NCBI GenBank assembly: GCA_029747015.1
Contig: JAKOGI010000812.1
Coordinates: forward strand, 257,501-321,500
Source: Carnegiea gigantea
Taxonomy: Eukaryota; Streptophyta; Magnoliopsida; Caryophyllales; Cactaceae
Direction of reading: 5' to 3'
Length of the DNA: 64,000 nucleotides
Within the stretch, counting starts at the first letter, position 1. Each line of letters starts with the position of its first letter. The position numbers and the translations under genes were made by a program. Positions 44,449-55,870 of this stretch are shown here, in pieces. Below the pieces are notes generated by a model that worked only from the letters and a program-made list of their open reading frames with translations, had not been told where the DNA came from and made no database searches.

Positions 44449-45700
44449 TGTCACACCCCAAATCGGGACATAACAGATGTTGCATACCTGTAGCACTGGA
44501 AGTCCCACAAGTATGCAAGGCTTAAATATCAACAAAGCTATAACTGCTAAAGATTAATTTTACTTCCCAAATCGAGAATAATGTTGGGGTTCAAGCTAAC
44601 CATAATAAAATAGGACTATGAATAAGTGGGAATTAAAATGTCTTAAATCCCCAAAAATAGGTAACTCAATGAGGTCTAATCACATAATGTATATAAATAA
44701 TGTAATACTGCTCCCCTGGCTAACAAATCTAGTCTCTAGGATCCATTACAACCACAATTGCAACTGATCTCCACTTCCTGACTCAGACACTAATAGAAGT
44801 AAGACCTGAAAAAAAATAGGAAGATGAAGGAATGAGCTCGAAAGCCTAGTAAGTAGCACAACACTCCTTTAGCTGGGTTAGGCATGCAAAAAAACCACAG
44901 CTGGGTCCTTTATAATAGTAATAATATGTAAATAAAATAATCAAGGCTGGGTTTTGAAACATGTATATTTTATAAACTCATTTAGAATCTGTAACTATAT
45001 AACAAAGCAAATCATCTAAATAAATCCATCTGAATAACACTTTTGGGGTAAGGCCACTATTCGCCCAGTGGCAAGGGTAACAGAGAGTCACAGAGTCACT
45101 TGTCATAATTGATATCACAACATAGAGGGGCCCAACCGATCACAAACATCTATCAGAATTACAAAACGGAATAGCGCTTATGCTACAAGTCGATTGATAG
45201 GTCCAGTGCATACCTTTACTAGATAAGGCATAAGACATAGCCCAAAACCAAAATCGACATTTCAAAGTCATACAATGATACCCAGTCGTAGCGGTAAATA
45301 GTAATTTAGCATTACAAAGCAAGTGATTTATCACAAGATATAAACCAAAAACTTCAAATGATAAATCACAATAGTTAATCAACTTAGTAAAATTTATACC
45401 ATTCAAGGGGGCTATTTTGCAAATATAATGGTCAAACACAATAAAATCCTACTTGTTTGACATAAGTCAAAATGTGATTAATGTCATAGCAGAATTGCAT
45501 AAACAGGCTATTTTCCAGGCAGAAATCAAAATGTTGCAAAATTGCATCTTTTAACATATTTCGGAAAATAATTCGATACAAACAGTAGCATGCTAACCCG
45601 ATTAATAAAATCAGTTTACAAAGAGAGTTAAGAAATATAATTTTGGGCACGAAGTACTAAAAGAGTATTACGCTACTTACCTGAAACTGCTAATCCAAAT
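44449..45700 (-). repeat. 5' LTR of element C, part next to the PBS
   Basis: From TGTCACACCCCAAATCGGG (the 3' end of the LTR on the minus strand) to the insertion point of element E. The first 340 bp align with the 29,139-29,474 remnant. The LTR continues beyond E from 56,220. Short minus-strand ORFs here (45,140-45,650) are not genes. Confidence 0.82.
45696..45700. other. Left TSD of element E (CAAAT)
   Basis: CAAAT precedes TGATGTAATCC and recurs at 56,220-56,224 after ...CTCCATCA. Confidence 0.95.
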
Positions 45701-46953
45701 TGATGTAATCCTTAGAGAATCACAAGAATTAGGTGAAGAACACTTATGAAAACAAGAGAAGGGATGTGTGTTTCTCAAGTTTAGATTAAGTGTTTAGGTT
45801 TGTTTGTGATGGAATTAAGTTAACTGATTAGGAATCCACCTAATCCTTAACTTAGGTCCTTAACTTTGACTAGGAATCCACCTAATCAAAGATTAAGATT
45901 TCCAAGATCACCACCTTAAGTGACCAACTTAAGGATAAGCAAGGAAGGGATGAAAGATTAAGACTTCAAGTCTTAAGCTTAACACAAGTTTTTGTATTCA
46001 AAGTTGAGTGTTTTCAAAAAGAAGGCTACAAGGCCATTAAATAGGCAAGGATGGCCGGTCATAAGAGGTTTCCTCCCTAGGAGGGTAACCTTCTATGCTA
46101 AGTAAAATAGCTTACATCCGGTTCTAATATAATCCTAAATAACCGGTGTAATACCTTGACAAACAACTGAATACTAACTTTGCTAGCTAATTAATCAAGA
46201 ATACAAGCTTTCCTTTTGCTGAAGGAAGTCCATTTCGGCGCCCACCATAGGGAGAAGGGAAAAATCTGAAGTTAACATGTGTCCTTGAAGTGGTCAAATC
46301 CAATTTTGCCTTGTGTTCTTCTCCCATTGGTTCACATGCTTCACATTCATTGGACCACCATGGAGTACGTGTGTAGGATTATGACTGGACCCAAGATGTT
46401 GTTTTGAGGCTAAGCAAACCCTCTTTGCTAGGTAAAACCAGCCGGCTAAGCAAGGGATATGATTGGACCAAAATAAAGGTCCATTCGTACAGCGACACTC
46501 AGCTGCTTGTCGTGGTCCAATCAGGGCAATTTTTACCTTGTTAGAAAGCTGCTGAAGACTAGTTTAATCTCCAATTTGAATCATCTCATTTGGACTTCTG
46601 TAGCTCCCGTGATTAGCAAAACATTGAAGGTATATCACTGCAGGACAAAATCTGGATAGCCCGTGAAGATGCTTGAATTTCGTGGACCAAATGAACTCCA
46701 ATTAACTTGAAACCACTTGGAATTGAAAGCTGAAATCTAGCTCTTGAAGGGCAGCAAAAAAATTGGACTTTTAAAACATATTTAAGCCTCCATAATTAAG
46801 TAAACAAAACCAGGCTTAACATCGGATGATATCCCGGGTAAAGCAAAATGATCTTGCCTTACCAAATGACTTTGGATCAAAGATTGGACTGATTTTCTGG
46901 GATCATTTGGGACCTCATGGACTAGATGATTAATCGTGGATGGTCCTCCATCA
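45701..46953 (-). repeat. 3' LTR of element E
   Basis: Plus-strand TGATGTAATCCTTAGAG ... GGTCCTCCATCA; bounded by the TSD on the left and the PPT on the right. It contains the last 57 codons of pol. A CCTTGCCTATTTAATGGCC stretch (minus, about 46,030) may be the TATA region. Confidence 0.94.
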
Positions 46954-49900
46954 TCCTCCTCTTGTTGGGAAGATTTGGCCCTCAAATATGATAGATAGTT
47001 GTCTGGTTCATACGGATTGAGATCAGAAACATTGAATGTGGCTGAGACTCCATAATCCCCTGGCAACTCGACTTTGTAAGCATTATTATTAATCCTTTCC
47101 AAAACTTCAAAGGGACTATCTGCTCGTGGCATCAGTTTATTTTTTCTTTTGGAAGGAAATCGTTCTTTTCGCAGATGTATCCACACCAAATCACCTGGCT
47201 GAAATACCTTCTCTTTCTTATGTCTGTCGGTGTGGGCCATATAGTTGTTGGTGACTTTCTCAATCCTGGCCTTTACCAACTCATGTCATTTCTGGATTTC
47301 TCCCACTCTATCCGCTGCGTCTGCACTTGGCCATTGGTCTAGTGGTCGTGGTGTAAGATCAAGGGGGGTCAATGGATCAACTCCATATACGACTTTAAAA
47401 GGAGATAGACCAGTAGCCTTGCTGGGCGTTTTGTTGTAGGCGAACTCGGCATGTGAAAGTAATAAATCCCAGGCTTTAGCTTGGTGCCTAATCAGGACTC
47501 TTAGTAGGGTACCAAGGGTACGATTAGTCACCTCAGTCTATCCGTCCGTCTGGGGGTGGCAGGTAGTACTATACTTCAGTTTAGTACCCAACTTCTTCCA
47601 TAAAGTAACCCAGAAATGACTCAAGAACTTGGTATCTCGATCAGAGACTATGGAACGAGGAATCCCATGCATCTCATAACTTCTCGAAAGTAGAGTTCAG
47701 CAATGTGAGTAGCATCATTAGTCTTCATGCAAGGAATGAAATGAGCCATCTTTGAAAATCTGTCTACGACCACAAAGATAGAATCCTTACCCCTTTGAGT
47801 CCGTGGTAAACCAAGTATGAAATCCATACTCACGTCTACCCATGGTTGAGTTGAGATTGGCAGTGGCGTGTATAATCCTTGGGGTAACAAATGGCTCTTA
47901 GCAATTTGACATGTCCCGCACCTTTTAATAATATCCTGGACGTCCTTATTCATCCCTGGCTAGTAATAATGTTCCCTAAGCATGGTTAGGGTCTTGTCTT
48001 CTCCAAAATGACTAGCTAACGAACCACCATGGACCTCCCGGATCAACAACTCACGTGTGCTGCACTTTGGGATGCATAATCGAGTACCTTTAAAGAGAAA
48101 ACCCTCCTGTAGCAAGAAATCCCCTTTAGGCTGTTTTTGACACTCCAAAAACAATGACCTAAAGTCTTCATCATCTTGGTATAAAGCCTTTAGATGCTCG
48201 AACCCTAGGACACAAGCTTCTAACTGGAATAATAATAGATAACGCCGAGATAATGCATCGACGCCCTGGTTCAGCTTCCCGGACTTATGCTTGATAGTGA
48301 AGTGAAAGGACTGGAGATACTCCACCCATTTGGCGTGGCGAGAGTTCAATTTATGCTGGCCCTGAATATACTTCAAAGCTTCATGATCTGAATGTAAAAT
48401 GAACTCAGTAGCAATTAGGTAATGACTCCAGTGCTCCAAGCTACGAACGATAGCATAGAACTCCTTATCGTAAGTTGAATATTTCCTCCTGGTATCACAT
48501 AATTTCTCACTAAAGAAGGCAAGTGGTCGACCTTCTTGAGTAAGAATCCCTCCAATACCAACACCAGAAGCATCACACTCAACCTCAAAAACTTTATCAA
48601 AACAGGATAATGCTAAGACAGGTGCCTGAGTCAACTTTTCTTTCACTTCTTCAAAGGCGGTTTGGGCTTTAGGATTCTATGAGAATGAAGAACCCTTAAG
48701 CACCTCAGTCATAGGAGATAAGATGGTACTGAAGTTACGAATAAATCTCCTATAGAACGAGGACAAACCATGAAAGCTACGAACATCATGAATACTTTTA
48801 GGGACCAGGCCACATCCGAACGGCCTCTATTTTGCTTTCATCAACCTTAATCCCACTTTCAGAAACAATATATCCTAAGAAGGTAACTTCACTGGTGAAG
48901 AAGGTACATTTCTTAAGATTCCCAAATAACTTTTCTTTTTCAAGAACGAGCATCACCTGAGTAAGATGTTCTTGATGCTCATGCTCGTCTTTACTAAACA
49001 CCAATATGTCATCAAAGTATACGACCACAAATTTTCCAATAAATGGTCGAAATACTTGATTCATCAACCTCATAAACGTACTAGGGGCATTTGACAAACC
49101 AAAGGGCATGACCAACCACTCGTATAACCCTCCCTTGGTTTTAAAGGCTGTCTTCCACTCGTCTCCTTCCCTAATACGGATCTGGTAATATCCACTTCTC
49201 AAATCAATCTTGCTAAACACCTTCGAACCATGTAACTCATCTAGCATATCTTCAAGCCTAGGTATGGGATACCTATACTTGATAGTGATTTTGTTTATGG
49301 CTCGACTATCGACACACATCCTCATACCATCATCTTTCTTTGGTACCAAAAGAGCCGGAACCGCACAAGGACTTAATGACTACCGAACCAATCCCTTAGA
49401 CATAAGCTCTTCAACCTGACGTTGAATTTCTTGGGTATCTTTCGGATTGGCTCTATAGGCTGGCTCATTTGGTAACACTGCCCTAGGTATAAGGTCAATA
49501 TGATGTTGGATGTCACGTTTGGGAGGCAAACCCATAGGGATTTCATCGGGAAATAGGTGACCAAACTGACTTAATATGATCTTGGCTATAGGATGGGATG
49601 GTAGGGGTGTTTCAGGATCAGTTTGCACTTTTAAGATCCATTCTTTCAAGGCTTTAAACTCATGTTGAGAAGCCTTTAGGACTGGTTCTCCAAGTGACAA
49701 CAATAGGTCGGATTGATTTGGGTTTTTTTGTGGTTTCTTTTTGTGGAGTTCGGATGGGGCTAATGGAGTAAGGGTGATTTTTTTGCCATCTTTTGAAAAG
49801 GAATATGTGTTTAGGAAACCGTTATACATAACCTTTCGGTCATACATCCAGGGGCGTCCTAACAGAATATGGCAGGCATCCATGGGGACAACATCACACC

Positions 49901-49982
49901 AAACCTCATCTTGGTAATTCTTACCAAGAGTAAATGAAATCAAGCATCGAGAGTTAACTTGAATCCCTTTACTCTGGTTCAA
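46782..49982 (-). pseudogene. pol: Pol of element E (protease-RT-RNase H-integrase), broken
   Basis: On the minus strand: protease remainder with ILLGRPWMYDRKV (about 49,870); RT at 49,500-48,800 with [37 protein letters not shown] and [12 protein letters not shown] (active-site Asp pair); RNase H at 48,650-48,240 (FEVECDASGVGIGG, KEFYAIVRSLEHW, HSDHEALKYI, VDALSRR); integrase at 48,020-47,300 with [31 protein letters not shown] and a TDG-stop-TE where Gln precedes the catalytic Glu; and a C-terminal domain at 47,279-46,960 (VFQPGDLVWIHLRKERFP, NVSDLNPY). Stops replace Gln/Arg/Glu codons at 49,983, 49,378, about 47,534 and 47,281; frameshifts lie near 48,797 and 47,650. The last 57 codons lie inside the 3' LTR. 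Confidence 0.92.
46954..46966 (-). other. PPT of element E
   Basis: On the minus strand CAAGAGGAGGA lies directly before the TGATGGAGG start of the 3' LTR. It is at the same time coding sequence of pol (codons for Gln-Glu-Glu-Asp). Confidence 0.7.
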
Positions 49983-49985
49983 CCA

Positions 49986-51269
49986 CTAAATATTGTATGG
50001 GTGTGGATGAGCCATAGTTTCTAATTTCAATTTCTCGATCACCTCCAAAGAAACTACGTTGGCACAACTTCCTCCATCGATAATCACTGAACAAATTTTG
50101 CCTTGGATGGTACAACGTGAATGAAAGATATTTTCACGTTGCTCATCCTTAGCTGATTTTTGAACACTCATCACCCTCCTGATTACAAGCATCTCTCCCT
50201 CATCTGCTTGCTCCACAAACTCTTTAGTTTCACTTTCCAGATCTTGCACATCTTCTCCCTCTTCTTTTTCCTCTCTTTTTTCCTCCACATACTCATCCTT
50301 TTTTGACTCCCACTCAGCTAAAGAAATAATTTTGCGACTTGGACAATCAGATGCGATATGTCCGAAGCCCTGACACTTATAACACCTCTTTTGGCTAGTT
50401 TGGCTTGGATGATTTGGGATCTGCTGGAGCCTTTGTGGAGTTGGGGTTTTTTGTGGAAAGGAAGGGGAAGGTGGCGTGGGTTTAATGGGTTGAGGCGTGT
50501 AGCTCCCCTTGTTAGAGGGTTGCCTACGGCTTGGTGTTGAAGAATATGGCTTGGAAAAATCACACACATAGGTTCTAGATTTTCTCTGCTGCTCCACTTT
50601 ATGTGCCAGAATACAAACTTCATCGAATGAGGTATAAGCTTGCAAATCAACTATGTTGGCTATTCTAGGATCAAGCCCTCCTAGATAACGAACAATAGTT
50701 TGCTCCTCAGGCTCATGAATGTCGCATTTAATCATGAGTTTTTCGAACTCACGTGTGTATTCTTCAACATTCATTTTGCCTTGTTGTAAATGGTGAAAGA
50801 CTATGTACTGATCTTGAACGTATGTGGAAGGCAGGAAACGTGCTTTCATCTTGGCTTTCATTTTATCCCAAGTACTAATTTTACTCTTTCTCTCCCTAGT
50901 TCTCTTGGCATTGAGGTTCGTCCACCATAAGGAGGCGTACTTTCTCAATCTAAGAGCAACTAGCTTCACTTTTTTATCCTCAGGTATTTCCTTGAACTCA
51001 AAGACTCTCTCTACAGTCTGTAACCATTCTATGAACTCATCAGGGTCTAACTTTCCTTCAAACTCAGGAATCTCAACTTTGAAATCTCCTAAGTTAGAAG
51101 TAGGTTTAGGACCCCTAATAGCCCTCACAAATGGTACTTCTTCTTCTTCTAACTCAAACAAAGCTCGATTAATATCTTCCTCATTCTCACCGCTCATTCT
51201 TCTTGGTCGTTCACTAGGCTCCTCTATTCTGATACCTCCTGATCCTTGCATCTTCTGTTTTTGCTTCAT
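49986..51269 (-). CDS. gag: Gag and start of protease of element E
   Basis: An open frame of 427 codons from 51,269. Residues about 65-230 are the retrotransposon Gag core (VEIPEFEGKLDPDEFIEWL, LRLRKYASLWWTNL, KARFLPSTYVQDQY, YLGGLDPRIANIVDL). Next come a Pro/Ser/Gln-rich linker, a zinc knuckle CYKCQGFGHIASDC near residue 310, a Glu-rich stretch, and the protease start with IIDGGSCANVVS, in which DGGS carries the catalytic Asp. The frame ends at TAG where the family has Gln (NI-stop-WLNQSKG), so gag and pol were one frame and a C-to-T change split them. Gag would assemble particles around element RNA. No other lesion is seen in this part. Confidence 0.9.
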   Translation of the reverse strand: MKQKQKMQGSGGIRIEEPSERPRRMSGENEEDINRALFELEEEEVPFVRAIRGPKPTSNLGDFKVEIPEFEGKLDPDEFIEWLQTVERVFEFKEIPEDKKVKLVALRLRKYASLWWTNLNAKRTRERKSKISTWDKMKAKMKARFLPSTYVQDQYIVFHHLQQGKMNVEEYTREFEKLMIKCDIHEPEEQTIVRYLGGLDPRIANIVDLQAYTSFDEVCILAHKVEQQRKSRTYVCDFSKPYSSTPSRRQPSNKGSYTPQPIKPTPPSPSFPQKTPTPQRLQQIPNHPSQTSQKRCYKCQGFGHIASDCPSRKIISLAEWESKKDEYVEEKREEKEEGEDVQDLESETKEFVEQADEGEMLVIRRVMSVQKSAKDEQRENIFHSRCTIQGKICSVIIDGGSCANVVSLEVIEKLKLETMAHPHPYNI

Positions 51270-51652
51270 ACTATCACCAAGTTGCTTCTTCAGATATTCA
51301 TTTTGAGCCCTGAGTTCTTAATTACTCAAGACCAATTCTTGCATTTGATTGGTAATAGCTTCAAGTTTCTCATCCATTGACATACTAGTACTCATTTTGT
51401 GATCGAGGGAAGGAAAGGCTTGAAGTGTGGATTGAGTTTAGAATGAAAAGGCAAGGATTCTTCACGTAGCAAAGTGGCACGGTCGTGCTTGTGGACACGG
51501 GGTACCCGTGCCAACTTGCTGTCCGTGGAAAAAAGGAAGAGCCGGTTTGAGTGTTTTGGAATGAGGGATGTGTTTGATGACTTGCTTTGTATTTAGCTTT
51601 GGTTCAGAGTATAGGCTGGGGTAACGTGTGGTCCAGGCAAGGATCTGAACTT

Positions 51653-51664
51653 GCTCTGATACCA
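51653..51664 (-). other. PBS of element E
   Basis: On the minus strand TGGTATCAGAGC, four bases from the end of the 5' LTR; initiator tRNA-Met type. Confidence 0.9.
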
Positions 51665-52568
51665 AAAATGATGTAATCCTTAGAGAATCACAAGAATTAG
51701 GTGAAGAACACTTATGAAAACAAGAGAAGGGATGTGTGTTTCTCAAGTTTAGATTAAGTGTTTAGGTTTGTTTGTGATGGAATTAAGTTAACTGATTAGG
51801 AATCCACCTAATCCTTAACTTAGGGTCCTTAACTTTGACTAGGAATCCACCTAATCAAAGATTAAGATTTCCAAGATCACCACCTTAAGTGACCAACTTA
51901 AGGATAAGCAAGGAAGGGATGAAAGATTAAGACTTCAAGTCTTAAGCTTAACACAAGTTTTTTTATTCAAACTTTAGTGTTCTCAAAAAGAAGGCTACAA
52001 GGCCATTAAATAGGCAAGGATGGCTGGTCATAAGAGGTTTCCTCCCTAGGAGGGTAACCTTCTATGCTAAGTAATATAGCTTACATCCGGTTCTAATATA
52101 ATCCTAAATAACCGGTGTAATACCTTGACAAACAACTGAATACTAACTTTGCTAGCTAATTAATCAAGAATACAAGCTTTCCTTTTGCTGAAGGAAGTCC
52201 ATTTCGGCGCCCACCATAGGGAGAAGGGAAAAATCTGAAGTTAACATGTGTCCTTGAAGTGGTCAAATCCAATTTTGCCTTGTGTTCTTCTCCCATTGGT
52301 TCACATGCTTCACATTCATTGGACCACCATGGAGTACGTGTGTAGGCTTATGACTGGACCCAAGATGTTGTTTTGAGGCTAAGCAAACCCTCTTTGCTAG
52401 GTAAAACCAGCCGGCTAAGCAAGGGATATGATTGAACCAAAATAAAGGTCCATTCGTACAGCGACACTCAGCTGCTTGTCGTGGTCCAATCAGGGCGATT
52501 TTTACCTTGTTAGAAAGCTGCTGAAGACTAGTTAAATCTCCAATTTAAATCATCTCATTTGGACTTCT

Positions 52569-52573
52569 GTAGC
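52569..52573. other. Left TSD of element F (GTAGC)
   Basis: GTAGC before TGTAATGCCCC; repeated at 55,866-55,870 after ...GGGGCGTTACA. The uninterrupted E LTR at about 46,600 has a single GTAGC. Confidence 0.95.
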
Positions 52574-52916
52574 TGTAATGCCCCGAAATTTTTGGTTACT
52601 AATTTTGATTCAAGTGTGAATTCCTAATTAATGTGTGTGTATTTTATGTGTTTTATTTTAGATATATATATGTATTTTAAGTTAATATGATTGTATTTTG
52701 TGAATAATTTGTTGAGTGAGTATATTACTAAGGCTTTGTTTCAAAAAAAAAAAAAAATTAAAGGAGGAGTCAAAAGGGGGACTTGACTGAAAAAGGAAAA
52801 AATAAAGGGGGAGAGTCGGTCAAAAAAAAAAAAAAAGAAAGAAAGCAAAACTAAAAAGGGGGGGTTCTCTAGTTCTTTCCACGACACACACACACAATAC
52901 ACACACCCACGCAGAG

Positions 52917-52976
52917 AGGGGAGAAGAAGAAGAAAAGGAGAAGAAGAAGGGGAAGAAGAAGAAGAAGGAGAAGAGG
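52917..52976 (+). repeat. GA/GAA-rich microsatellite in element F
   Basis: Roughly 60 bp of GAGAAGAAGAAG-type purine repeats. It lies after a CACACACAC run at 52,886 and 30 bp before the donor-like AAG/GTGAGT. Confidence 0.85.
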
Positions 52977-53384
52977 ATTACAGTTTTGATTTTGATTTCA
53001 ATTCAAGGTGAGTAATTTTTACTTTCTCTAACCCTAAAATTGATTAGGGGAAGATTACTTTGAGATTTATGTTTGAATTTACAAATTAAATTCGAATTGA
53101 AGTTTTGAATATGAGATTTTAGGGTTTATTGGATTAGAATCCTAAATCAATTTGTTAGAAACCTACTACTAAAACTTTCATGTTTATTTATGATTTGTGA
53201 GTTATGTGGATGTTGTGCATTGATGGGTATGTTCTGAATTCATCCAAACACATGCTATACTATGGATTTTGGGTTGATTGCTTGTATTTGGGACGCGGAA
53301 GAGAGTAGAGAAATATGGTTAATTTTCGGATTTTTCAAGGATTCGTGTACTGTCAGATTTTCTGGGAATTTTTGGATACTCGAA

Positions 53385-54020
53385 AAATCATGAAATTTTT
53401 ACTGTAGGTTAACCATGACATTATGCAACTTCTGGTAAATTTTCATGAATTTTAGATGTGTAGTTTATAAGTTATGAATTTTTGATTGAAACTGCCCTGT
53501 TATTGTGTGCGAAAAGTCAGATGATGTTTGAATTGCTATGAACTATTGGGTTGGATATAAATCATGAAATTTTTACTGTAAACGGATGAGGATGTCTGGT
53601 AAATCTCTGTAAATTTTGATGAATTTTGGAAGTGTATTATAGGAGTTACGAATTTTTGATTGGGACTGCTCTGTTTTGGTCTTTGATTTCAGTTACTGTT
53701 TTAATTTTTGTTTGAAGGTTTTGCTTGGAGCAAAATTGTGAAAATATTACTGTACATTCCTCATGGTAGTTGGTGTTTTCTGGTAAATTGTTGTGAATTT
53801 TGGTTGTGTATGCTAAAAGTTATGAATTTTTGAGTTTAATTCACAGATTTTTAAGTATTTTGACTGATTGTTTGAATTTCTCGGAATGATTGGCTAGGGA
53901 AAAAAAAATCATGAAATTAATATGTTAGAATCTATCTGTTGTTTGTCAATTTCCTACAAAGTTTGGTAACGATTGGATGTGTATGATGTGAGTTATGAAT
54001 TTTTGAGTTAAAGTACCTTG
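53385..54020 (+). repeat. Four degenerate tandem units of about 175 bp in element F
   Basis: Each unit contains AAATCATGAAATTTTTACTGT, then (T)CTGGTAAAT, then GTGTGTAT and AGTTATGAATTTTTGA in the same order. The units start near 53,387, 53,562, 53,732 and 53,908. The last unit is most diverged. Confidence 0.75.
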
Positions 54021-54714
54021 TTTAATGTAATTATAGGTTATTTGTATGTTTAATCCATAAATTAGATATGAAAAGGCCATTGTTGAGCTTCTTAAGAATT
54101 CTGATTGTGTGATGAAGTTTGGGAAAATTATGAAAGGTATTTTGAGTTGAAGTATGCTCTATTTCGATTATGTTTTTGTTACAATTGTGGAATCGAATTT
54201 CTTTGAAAATAAAAATGTGATTATATGATTTTATTAAGTTACGTTTTTGGGGAAAGAGATCATGTCTTGACTGAGGCTATTACAGAACGTTCTAGAGCTA
54301 TGGCCATAGTAGTGACTGTCGTTATGTTCAGATCGCCTAGTGGGAGAGGCTATAACCAATCCCCTGGGATATGAATGTCGGCCTTATGTATGTGTGTGAG
54401 CCATGTGGGTCCCTAGTGAGGAGGGTTTCGGCCTAAACTTACTAGGATATGAATGTGATTCCATGGTTTGTATTGTGGGCAGTTCGCGTCCTTTAGAGCG
54501 TTGGGTGCCTGGTTGGGACCATATGAATGTGCTGCGGCTGGTCTACCATTGGTTGGTACCATATGTTTGAGCCGTAGCAGGGCCACCAGGATGTGTTTGT
54601 CACCCCTGCGTTGTGATGGTTCTTTGGGTGGGTCATAAGTTGATTTCCCCTAAACTAAAAGTTTTGCATTCAGTTAAGAATATGTGATGTGTTGTGAAAT
54701 TGGTTTTGACTTGA

Positions 54715-54980
54715 ATTTGGACTTTGGATATGGATTTGGACTTTGGATATGATTTTGGCTTGGATTTGGACTTTGGATATGTTATGAAGTTGTTTTTGGC
54801 TTGGATTTTTACTTTGCAATTGGATGTGAACTTTGGATATGTTATGAAAATGGTAATTGCATTGGGTTTGGACTTTGGTTATGTTATGAAATTGGTTTTG
54901 GATTGAATTTGGACTTTAGTTATGATGTGGAAATCCTTTTGGATTGGAATTGGGCTTTGGATTTGGATTTGGATTTGAAG
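54715..54980 (+). repeat. TTTGGACTTTGGATATG minisatellite in element F
   Basis: The short unit TTTGGACTTTGG(A/T)TATG(TTATG) recurs at 54,715, 54,737, 54,767, 54,827, 54,867 and 54,906 with variable spacing. The open frames across it are a by-product of the repeat and are not genes. Confidence 0.75.
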
Positions 54981-55865
54981 GTTCTTTCAAAACACCTATG
55001 AGCTTGTGATTGACTTTAAGATACATATTATGCGTTTATGTGAATTTTTGAGATAAAGTTGATTTGATGTATGTGTCAATTATGGTTATGGGCTGGCCGT
55101 TAGGTTGCTTAGCAGATTTTGCTTTCTTTTGGACTCTAGTGAGGACTATGAGCCCAAAGGACATGATTGGTATGGGACAATCATGGTTAGTTTAGTGAAT
55201 AAACTAACAGCAGAGTTTGTTTAGGGATTTAAGTGAAAACGAAAACCCTTGAATCGTACCTGGTATGGGACAAGTACGACTAAGCTACTCTAATTGCCGT
55301 TCCATGACATAAATATGTTGTGTGTATGGAAGGTATAAGTTTATTTTGGTTCTTGAAGCATATGAATGTTCTTATGTCACCTTGTACATGTTATATGATA
55401 TGTTCTGTCTATATGTCAGAAGTTACCTGTACTGTATGATTATGTGTTAATCGGTTAATGTGCTAAGTGTAACAACGAGGAAGGTAAGGGTTATTCACTG
55501 GGCTCGGGGAGCTCATGACCTCACCATTTTTTTTCAGGTTTTGGAAACCAAAAGGGACCACAAGAGCATTAAGAGAACTTATTTGGACCTGGAGGGCTCG
55601 TTATATGTGTCTGTTATGGATTATATTTAGTAAATACAGTTTTGCATTTTGATTTGGATATATGTAAGAATATTTTGTATATGGTTTAAGTATATATGCA
55701 ATGTATGTTTTAGAACTACCGGCCCGAACCTTCATTAGACTGTGATTAGAGTTTCCGCTGCTATCAATAAGTGAATTAAGATCATAGAGCCTTGTGGATG
55801 CTCCTGACCGAGCGTCCACGGCGGTGACGTGCCCGCCGCCCCTCGGGCAGTGGCGGGGCGTTACA

Positions 55866-55870
55866 GTAGC
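55866..55870. other. Right TSD of element F (GTAGC)
   Basis: Exact copy of 52,569-52,573. Confidence 0.95.

Larger units (their letters stand above)
52574..55865 (+). mobile_element. Element F: 3.3-kb solo LTR, gypsy type
   Basis: Starts TGTAATGCCCC and ends GGGGCGTTACA, imperfect 11-bp inverted ends with TG...CA, and a perfect 5-bp TSD. There is no PBS, PPT, internal gene or internal LTR copy, so this is a single LTR left after recombination between the two LTRs of a larger element. Length and ends resemble long LTRs of Tekay/Del-type chromoviruses (inference). The CTCATGACCTCACC ... TTTTTTTTCAGG segment at 55,510-55,540 suggests plus orientation. Inside are A-rich tracts (52,741-52,840), a GA-rich run (52,917-52,976), a splice-donor-like AAG/GTGAGT (53,007), four decayed 175-bp repeats and a short-period TTTGGACTTTGGATATG minisatellite. 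It is the youngest event of the nest. Confidence 0.9.

Noticed and set aside
50824..51306. 160-codon plus-strand ORF with a hydrophobic start opposite gag of element E
   Set aside because: It lies wholly opposite the well-supported gag frame; the apparent membrane segment is the complement of charged gag codons.
54724..55001. Repetitive proteins (Asp/Phe/Gly-rich) in element F
   Set aside because: Produced by the TTTGGACTTTGGATATG repeat; no start context or conservation.
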